DNA of 64,000 nt. Source: Diphasiastrum complanatum (taxonomy: Eukaryota > Streptophyta > Lycopodiopsida > Lycopodiales > Lycopodiaceae). Both the position numbers and the translations under genes were made by a program. The stretch covers positions 9,457,744 to 9,521,743 of the forward strand of contig CM055105.1 of assembly GCA_029204225.1 (NCBI GenBank), given 5' to 3'. The notes beneath the pieces are model-generated. The model was not told where the DNA came from and did no database searches. It saw nothing but the letters and a program-made list of their open reading frames with translations. This document shows positions 57,481-64,000 of the stretch, one piece after another. Numbering within the stretch: the first letter of the stretch is position 1; each line of letters starts with the position of its first letter.

Positions 57481-57922
57481 TGTGGAAGGTTAGTCTAGAT
57501 GATAGTAGTAACTATCAGTGACTTAAGTATGAAAAATCTGGTGCAAAATTATAGAACAAGAAAATAGTTATCCTATCGGCTAGTACGATCAGGTTCTGTG
57601 GGAAGCTTATCAGGCTATAGAAATAGCTCTAACATAAAACCACTTAAGAAATAAGATGAATTCTGATATTAAAGCTCTAACGACAGATACTCATACGTGG
57701 TCTTACAAAACACATGCCACGGAGTTTTATTTCTTTCTTTTTTATTTTCTGTGTGTTAGCATAGTTGCTAACATTATCCCCCTCCTTATTGGATTGGTGG
57801 TCCCACACCAATCGACGCCTTTTCTTCCTGGATCTTTTGTGCTTCTTGGAGGCGAAACTGTTGCTGTCGGGAGTGGTAGATTGTCGTGTCGATGCCCTCG
57901 ATCATTTGCCACTATAATCTGT
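57481..57922. other. Leader or flank of the second copia element
   Basis: The part next to 57480 should contain primer site and leader. TGTTAGCATAGTTGCTAACA at about 57756-57775 is a perfect 20-base palindrome of unknown meaning. No gene recognised. Confidence 0.45.
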
Positions 57923-58873
57923 TTAGGAAGGGCATGGGTTTGTAATAATGGAACATAAGAAAGTTATGGATTTTTCATAGCTCCACCATATCAACGTGCA
58001 GGGCGGAAGTGAGTGCAGCGTGATAATAGAGCCTTGCAACGTTGATATGGTCGTCTTGCATGCACAAGGGTTTATTGATATCAAGGGCAATTGGGATAAC
58101 CCTCGATCCCAAAAACCTCTCAGTTTTGCCAGAAATGTCACCAGGCCGCAATTATTCGCAAAATATCTGACATCGCGATCAGGATTGCCATGGGGCTTCT
58201 GGTAGAATACTCGGTAGTTAGTGACCATGTCTTCGGCTAAGTTGCCGGTATCCACGACTGTGAGTTTAGGCCAAAAGATTCTATTCTTGACCTTGGTGGT
58301 AGGAAACGGTTCTCGCCTCGCTACTGGATAGTAATAAGGATTGGTACGCATGTAGGAGAGAGCTTCAAGATACCGTGCCATTGAGGTCTTACTTTGTAGG
58401 AAGAGCTGATGACGCCAGAGAGGTTGTGGATCCAAGAGTTTGACTGCTGCTTCATGTGTCTGACACTGGTTTAAATCTGGCAATATGTAGCCACCTAGCT
58501 CTTTCATTGTTGGATACCTCTTTTCAAACTCCTGAGAGGCGCGCAACTCCTTGCTTGGTTCTGTGGGCATGATTCTGTTCTGGATGGTTGGTGCTTCAGA
58601 GGCATTTTTGTGTTCGGTTTGTGGATCAGATTCAGGAGAGAGAGGAGGCGAGGGGTTAGCTTCTGCAATTCTTTGTGACTCACAAGAAAATTGTCGTGGA
58701 ATGAAGGTGGGGCTAGTGGTGTTGAGAGAGGGTTAGAAGCGGTGCAAGGGAAAAGATAATGTTGGGAGCTGGTACCCCCAATGCCCGACGGATTGGTTGG
58801 TGTTTGAGCTCCTTGCCCCAGGGGTTGGCCTTGAAATGCGGAGTCTTGAGTTGCAGGAGGAGGCTGTTGGAAT
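57923..58873 (-). pseudogene. Unrecognised long protein, probably retroelement-encoded
   Basis: The 215-codon frame 58570-57923 is open and, upstream of its ATG, the frame stays open to about 58640; the next piece (58870-58640, QFQQPPPATQDSAFQGQPLG and Pro/Ser-rich text) is in another frame, so one frameshift lies near 58640. Visible phrases: SKELRASQEFEKRYPTMKEL, GGYILPDLNQC, LWRHQLFLQSKTSMARYLEA, NRIFWPKLTVVDTGNLAEDM and YQKPHGNPDRDVRYFANNC. The head is low complexity, the body globular. No RT, integrase, protease or knuckle motif was recognised. The frame is interrupted on its N-terminal side by the LTR at 58874. Confidence 0.45.
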
Positions 58874-59705
58874 TGTGCAAAAAGTACAAAAAGGACCAAG
58901 AGTGGATCCTAATCTGATCCTCAAGAGAGATTGGTTGTCAGATTACTTGATCTATTAATCTACTTCAGATTAAGATCAATCTAGATCAATTCTAGACACA
59001 AAATCCTAACAAGAACAATCATTAATTGAAGGTAAGTGTACTTTCTGGTTTCACACATGTGAAATACTATATGAGTATGGAATCCAACCAAAAAATCAAG
59101 TACACATTGATAGAACCTCAAAACAATCAAAACAAATGTAGACAAATGGAGAGAATCACTCAAAATTGCTTCCAAAACCAAGATTGGTGTCTCACAATGA
59201 TTATGGCCACATGTGGCTCTATATATACAATAAGTGGGAGCTCGTGGTATTGATCATCCCTCTGATCTCACATGTGTGAAGGTGCTTTGTCATATGATGA
59301 TTCATCATGCAAAACTGACACTTGGACAAAACCTTATTTTTTGAGCACTTTTGGTCCATTTTCCTTCTATATGGAGATCTACTTGGAAATCTTCTAGAAT
59401 TCAAAATTCGTCTAATTCAGCTTATTCCACACGTGTGAGCTGTCCTCTACACATGGGATATGACACCTAACCAAAATATTTGGCTCATGCAATCAATAGA
59501 TTGATGCCATGTGTCATATATCTAGAAAACTAGTTTTTGGCTTTTTTAGCCACTAGAACTTGAATTAAATCATATGTACAACCTATATGATTATGGTAGA
59601 TGACAAGTACACTATTTTCACACATGGGAATAGGCTCCACACATGTGTGTTTATCTATATACAAGATTTTTGGCCTCTACCAAGCTTATTTTTGCATTTT
59701 TTACA
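58874..59705 (-). repeat. 3' LTR (reverse), 832 bp, twin of the solo LTR at 27588
   Basis: Reverse strand runs from TGTAAAAAATGC at 59705 to CTTTTTGCACA at 58874, with a TATA box (about 59219-59228). Preceded on the reverse strand by GAGGAGGAG. It matches 27588-28420 end to end. It belongs to the element whose coding region follows to the right. Confidence 0.92.
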
Positions 59706-59720
59706 CTCCTCCTCAAAAAT
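59706..59720 (-). promoter_or_regulatory. Polypurine tract GAGGAGGAG (reverse)
   Basis: Reverse strand ATTTTTGAGGAGGAG directly before the LTR start. The same tract precedes the LTRs at 23816 and 63913. Confidence 0.82.
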
Positions 59721-60142
59721 CTAACTTGGTAAATTTAGCTTGATAGAAAACATGATGATATTGAACTTGACTCCATGGGCTGAATTGGTCTTTGCTGGTT
59801 CAAAAGGTGTGACGATTAGCCAATGATCTTGATGTTGATCTGAAATCACTATATCCATGATAGTGCTTCTTTGATGTTGACATCTTTGATGAACTTGAGA
59901 GCTTTGCACCATCCTAGCATCTTCGAAATTGATTCCTGCCAAATTTCATGTAGATGCTTGACTTTGAGGCTTGCTCCTTCTTCATGTGCATGCTCCTCCA
60001 TGAGAAAATAAAGATTTCTTCTTGACCTATTAGGATCACAAAGATCTAACATCATGTTACCATGATCTAGAGAATTAGACTTATCCAAATTGGCAAGACT
60101 ATGCATGCTATAATAACAAAGTGTTTGCATCCATATCTTCAT
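59721..60142 (-). pseudogene. Frames downstream of the 497-codon gene
   Basis: Two overlapping frames: 60142-59849 (97 codons, ATG) and 59942-59721 (73 codons). The first overlaps the end of the long gene by about 35 bases. Neither has a recognised domain. The text just before the purine tract (TCAAGCTAAATT) is shared with the forward element before 23807, supporting a common family. Confidence 0.35.
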
Positions 60143-61601
60143 GCTTATTTACCATGCTAATCTCAGATCCAATGAGGCTAAATACTTCATTATGGAGATA
60201 AGTGTCTTTAGAAGATGATTCACTTACTCTCATAAAGAGTTTACAATTTGCCTCAATACAAACTTTCAAACTATGAGTGAACAAATCACTTTTGCTCTTA
60301 CATGACTCAAGAGCATACATTTGATGAAATAACCATTTGCTTTCTAATTGATTTAAAATCAATTTCAACCTTTTAAGAACATCATCTATGTTCTCAAGAG
60401 AGACTTCATACTCAACTAGTATGGCTTTACTCCAATTTTGAGATGCAATGATCTCAATAAAGCAAATTGATTTATCAAATGACATAAGAGAAGTAAGTAT
60501 GAGATGTATACCACTTGAGATATGCTCCTCTTTCTCTTGAAATGTGAGCCACATGGAATCAACCATATTTCTTGAGTTTCTTTTTGGATTCACAACTTGA
60601 GAAGGTCTCTCCTCCTCAATCCTTGGCACACTTGAACCTTGAGATGATTCTTTAAGATCCTCTTCATGGTGCTCCTTCTTGATGGAAATCCGAGACCTCC
60701 ATGTCTCATAATGATCACAACAACTATGACCACACAATATGCACTTCCTATGATTATCAAAATTACTTATGCTAGAAACATAAGTCCGAAAATCACCACA
60801 ACTTGGCATGATTTTTCTAATATTGAAATCAAAAGGCATTTCCATCTCAATAAGGCTAACTACTTGCTTATGGATATAAGTGTCCACTTTGGATGCTTCA
60901 CTTATTCTCATAAGAAGTTTACAACTTGCCTTTAAGATTGAAAACTTACAATTTTCATCTTTATGAATGAACACATCATTCATGATCTTATTGAAACCAA
61001 AAGATCCTACATTATGAAGATATTTCCATTTCCTTGACCTCATAACTAATGTAAGCTTACAAGGAAAACATATTTTGCTATCTTTTAAGGCATCACGCTC
61101 AACTAGTATTGCCTGAATCCACCTTTGAGATACAAAAATCTCTTCAAAGCAAAATGGTTCTTCATAAGTTGACATGATAGCATAAATGAAACTATTTTCA
61201 TTTTGAGATTGCTCCTTATTTTTTATTGATTTCTCTTGGATAATAATAATAAGTTTGAACTTATCTAAAGTTCCAAGCAAACTACTCTCCAAGGACATGA
61301 AATAAATCCAAGTTACTTTTATGAAAGTGACATCTATCTTTGCATCTTGAAACAAAGAATGCACTTCCAAATGAAAAATCTCAAAAGATTTGACATGTGT
61401 TGTGATGGACTCTTGAAGACAAATCTTGCAAGTCCTTGTGAGACTCCAAGCCTCATTCACCTTTCCACAAAGGAAACACCTTCCCTTGGACTTGTCCTTG
61501 TATTTGCATTTCAAACTTGAAGCTCCCCTTGCTTTGGTTCTCCTTGGATGGATTGGTCTTCTTTTTGTAGCATCTTGAGAAAATATATCCTCCCTTGCCA
61601 C
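60108..61601 (-). CDS. Novel 497-codon protein of an LTR element, internally duplicated
   Basis: Uninterrupted on the reverse strand from 61601 (upstream limit, no ATG) to a stop at 60108. Residues about 30-65 include RCFLCGK and RTCKICLQES, spaced like a metal-binding region. Two blocks of about 110 residues are similar: FCFEEIFVSQRWIQAILVER ... CKLLMRISEASKVDTYIHKQ ... SLIEME, and ICFIEIIASQNWSKAILVEY ... CKLFMRVSESSSKDTYLHNE ... SLIGSE. The first lines of each block recall the copia RT N-terminus (EEA...W..AM..E), but the catalytic region is absent. A CCHC-like motif (CNLCGKGGYIFSRC) sits just upstream in another frame at about 61625-61570, so the true start, at ATG 61659, needs one frameshift. 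Function unknown. Confidence 0.6.
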   Translation of the reverse strand: MAREDIFSQDATKRRPIHPRRTKARGASSLKCKYKDKSKGRCFLCGKVNEAWSLTRTCKICLQESITTHVKSFEIFHLEVHSLFQDAKIDVTFIKVTWIYFMSLESSLLGTLDKFKLIIIIQEKSIKNKEQSQNENSFIYAIMSTYEEPFCFEEIFVSQRWIQAILVERDALKDSKICFPCKLTLVMRSRKWKYLHNVGSFGFNKIMNDVFIHKDENCKFSILKASCKLLMRISEASKVDTYIHKQVVSLIEMEMPFDFNIRKIMPSCGDFRTYVSSISNFDNHRKCILCGHSCCDHYETWRSRISIKKEHHEEDLKESSQGSSVPRIEEERPSQVVNPKRNSRNMVDSMWLTFQEKEEHISSGIHLILTSLMSFDKSICFIEIIASQNWSKAILVEYEVSLENIDDVLKRLKLILNQLESKWLFHQMYALESCKSKSDLFTHSLKVCIEANCKLFMRVSESSSKDTYLHNEVFSLIGSEISMVNKHEDMDANTLLL

Positions 61602-61659
61602 AAAGGTTGCACTTAGGATCCTTTCTTTCCTTCAATAGGATGCCACCTATTGATGCCAT
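61453..61659 (-). pseudogene. N-terminal zinc-knuckle exon/frame of the novel gene
   Basis: ATG at 61659 (MASIGGILLKERKDPKCNLC...). The knuckle CNLCGKGGYIFSRC has Tyr where His is expected. After RCYKKK this frame diverges from the long frame, which takes over at about 61590-61560. One indel therefore separates a probably single gag-like protein. Confidence 0.5.
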
Positions 61660-62362
61660 GTGAATAAAAACCTGTGATATGATTCTACAAATGTAATTTG
61701 TGACTTTCAAGAGACTATATTTGAACATCTTCGATAATCTAGAATGATCTACAAAAGATCTAGCTCACAAACCTAAGAATCAATCTTCACACTAATGACT
61801 AGTCACTTGGAAACTTTGCTTTGATCACTAAGACAAAAGCACACAATCTTTGAATCAAATCACAAAAGAAATCAGATCCAATCTCCTATTGAACTCATCA
61901 AATACCAATGACCTTTCTTTTGAAAGTTGAAATGGATATGAAAAAGATTTGACACCTAGATTTTCCTTTTCACTTGACTAGTTCTCTCAACACTTGAGAT
62001 TCTTGAACACAAGATGGGTTTTATTTCAAATACATGAAAATCAAACTTAATTACTTCTTTTGGACTCACTATTGACCCAAATAATCTCACACTTGAGATT
62101 TAAAATGAATTTGATTTGATTTGACAACAAACTATACCACCAACTTTTCACAAAGCTTAAAAAATTAGACAACTAGAGATTCACAAAGATCTCAACCATG
62201 CATGAATACTCAAATATGGACTCCTCCTCATTCTAGAAATCCAATGGGATCACAAATTGACCCTCACACTCTCACAAAGAAAGTTGAATAGAACTAATTT
62301 GAGTTTCATACATACTATGTCAATTTTTGCTCAACAAATTGAATTCAATCACTCCTATTGGA
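61660..62362 (-). other. Leader of the novel LTR element
   Basis: AT-rich, no frame. A primer site was searched for next to 62362 on the reverse strand and not found, so the LTR at 62363-63913 is probably not this element's own 5' LTR. Confidence 0.4.
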
Positions 62363-63913
62363 TGTGAAAGTACTGTACTTTAGGACCATAAATGGATCTA
62401 CAAAAGATCCACAAGAGTGATTGGATGCTTGCTTAACAATCTATCAAAAAACTAGACACAAAAAAATTGATCTAGATTGGCAATTTGACAAACAACAAGC
62501 ATTAACAATCAAAAGCATTGATAAACATTGAAATCCGAGCCCACACGTGTGTACTACAGGCTGTAGTACGGACTTCAACCTGAGAAACAAGTAGAAATTG
62601 ATTTGGTTTCATTTGGATCACAAAAACTCAATGTACATAGTGAACTAGCTTGAGATTGCCAATGAGCTCCAAAAATTTTCTATCTTCTCACTATGGAGAG
62701 AGGGAATACATAGCAAATTCGACTTCCTTCTTGAAGTTAGGTGGATTTCCAGCATGTAATAAGGAAGTTAACTCACTCTCCTTGACCTAAAATGAAACCC
62801 TAGTCTATTTCCTAGAGTTATGCTTGGTAGGTAGCTAGTTGGTCAAATTTTCACCTTAAACTTAGGTGTAGGTCCTATAAAGTAGGGATGACCACCAAAT
62901 AGACATGACCAACTCTCTTGACTTGACCTAACCTACATTAGGATGGGTTTCCCATGTGGCATCATGGCCTCACATGTGTGGGACCCACTTGTGTGAACAA
63001 TTTACACTATTCTACATGGTTTTTGATCAAGCTAGATTTGCCAATTTTTGGCAATTCTTCACATTGGATTCCACCAATTACTCTACCTTTTAATGTTAGA
63101 TTTCACACATGTGGATTGTCCACTACATGTACTTGTGATCTCCTAAGGTGTGTAGATGCACCAAGATCAAGACTAGATTGAGATTCAAGATCTATCTTTG
63201 ATTCTATGGCAAAAACACACTACTACATGCATTCAATCACTTCCAACTCTCACTCACACGTGTGGGAAGTGTTCCAAAAGTATTCTAAGTAAAAACAAGC
63301 TGCTCTCCTTGGATAGAGAGAGAAAAACCATCATGAGCTCTCAGGTAGAGAGAGAAAGCTAGAAACTCAATGACACTCAAAATCCACTCAATCTCAAAAT
63401 CAATTAGATCCAAAAGGAGGAGTACAATGATACTAATAGATTCATGAGCTACCAATATGCTTAACTATGATTGGATCACACTTTGCCACCTCTTAATCCT
63501 ATTGGACCATTGATCCATGCACCTCTAAATTCTATTGGACTATATTCAAGCACACCTCAATTTTCTATTGGACCTCACAAGGTTCCACCTCTAAATCCTA
63601 TTGGACCTCTTAAGCTTCATAAAAAAAAAGCATGTCACTTGTCTACACTCTAATTGGCACAAGTTTGGCTCTATTTTGGCTCAATATTGGCATTACAAGT
63701 GGAAATGGATAATTTGCCATCTATGCCAAATTTGACCCTATCAACATCCTACACCTAAATGCTTGACTATGAGATTCTATGAGACCCCTATATCAAACAT
63801 TTTGATTTACTTTACAATTCTCCACATGTGGAAACATCCTCCACACATGTGAGATTCACTTACAAACTTCTATCATAAAAAATACCAAGCTAGATTTTTG
63901 CCAATTTCTCACA
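62363..63913 (-). repeat. Large LTR (reverse), 1551 bp, same family
   Basis: Reverse strand starts TGTGAGAAATTGG at 63913 after GAGGAGGAG and ends at 62363 in TACAGTACTTTCACA, with homology to the end of the LTR at 58874 (TGTG-AAAGTAC...GGACCA when read forward). It carries CACACGTGTG or CACATGTG palindromes at about 62543, 62972, 63104 and 63255, plus a triplicated 40- to 50-base segment (CCTCTAAATCCTATTGGACC, 63488-63610). The polypurine tract on its right means it is the 3' LTR of an element that extends past the window. Confidence 0.72.
63488..63612 (+). repeat. Short tandem repeat inside the large LTR
   Basis: The phrase TAATCCTATTGGACC, with small changes, occurs at about 63496, 63524, 63560 and 63592, often preceded by CACCTC. 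Four loosely spaced units of about 30-35 bases. Confidence 0.75.
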
Positions 63914-64000
63914 CTCCTCCTCAAAAAATAGCTTGGAAAGGTACTAGATCACTTGAGAAGTTTGTAAATCTTTTTGAGTGGATCCTTTGGTATGCATAAG
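63914..64000 (-). mobile_element. Polypurine tract and 3' internal end of an element beyond the window
   Basis: Reverse strand ATTTTTTGAGGAGGAG at 63929-63914 followed by the LTR. The remaining 70 bases are internal sequence without a frame long enough to judge. Confidence 0.6.

Noticed and set aside
59026-59253. Forward 75-codon frame, almost identical to the reverse frame at 28040-28267
   Set aside because: Both lie in the two copies of the same LTR; the shared frame reflects shared LTR sequence, not a gene.

Overview
This window reads as nuclear DNA of a land plant, most likely a large, repeat-rich genome such as a fern or gymnosperm; the exact group cannot be fixed from the sequence. The reasons are plant-type LTR retrotransposons (Ty3/gypsy chromovirus and Ty1/copia, mostly with initiator-Met-tRNA-type primer sites), an endonuclease/RT LINE, long (TC)n tracts, spliceosomal exon/intron structure with GT-AG borders, and two plant-like host genes of which only a few exons are visible. 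No bacterial operon, CRISPR array or rRNA gene was recognised.

Layout. 1-6880: two decayed LINE copies, head to tail, separated by a (TTTC)n/(TC)n tract. 6881-11708: a chromodomain Ty3/gypsy element with both LTRs and a large internal deletion in pol. 11709-12500: reverse-strand gypsy protease relic. 13173-14697: the 3' end of a third LINE and the 5' end plus RT of a fourth, again at (TC)n tracts; an LTR (14698-15188) interrupts the fourth. 16290-16868: two exons of a VPS35L (retriever subunit) homologue. 17.6-18.6 kb: a heptamer minisatellite and a broken transposase-associated reading frame. 19.5-20.3 kb: reverse copia gag. 22.0-24.0 kb: a forward LTR element with unfamiliar proteins. 24.0-27.0 kb: reverse gag-only gypsy element. 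27.0-29.9 kb: reverse copia, split by an 833-bp solo LTR with a perfect 5-bp target duplication. 31-34.7 kb: tandem repeats, including a 361-bp satellite. 34.7-41.9 kb: four more truncated retroelements in both orientations. 43.6-45.5 kb: the 3' exons of a TPX2-like spindle/microtubule gene, with a duplicated terminal exon. 45.7-48.2 kb: a candidate terminal-inverted-repeat DNA transposon carrying captured SNF2 (CLASSY/DRD1-like) gene sequence. 49.2-51.5 kb: copies of the 31.8-33.3 kb repeats, one inverted, and an LTR. 53.1-57.5 kb: two reverse copia relics around a long LTR. 57.9-58.9 kb: an unfamiliar protein frame. 58.9-64 kb: reverse LTRs and a long novel reading frame.

How it fits together. 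Host coding sequence is under 1.5 kb; nearly everything else is nested or butt-joined retroelement debris. The most unusual material is a set of LTR elements (22-24 kb, 27.6-28.4 kb, 50.6-51.5 kb, 58.9-64 kb) linked by a shared polypurine tract and/or LTR similarity. Where internal sequence is present, they carry long frames without recognisable catalytic pol motifs. One of these, at 60.1-61.6 kb, is an uninterrupted 497-codon frame with an internal duplication. Most pol and gag frames elsewhere contain stops or frameshifts and are annotated as pseudogenes. All family assignments come from motifs read by eye; no database search was run.
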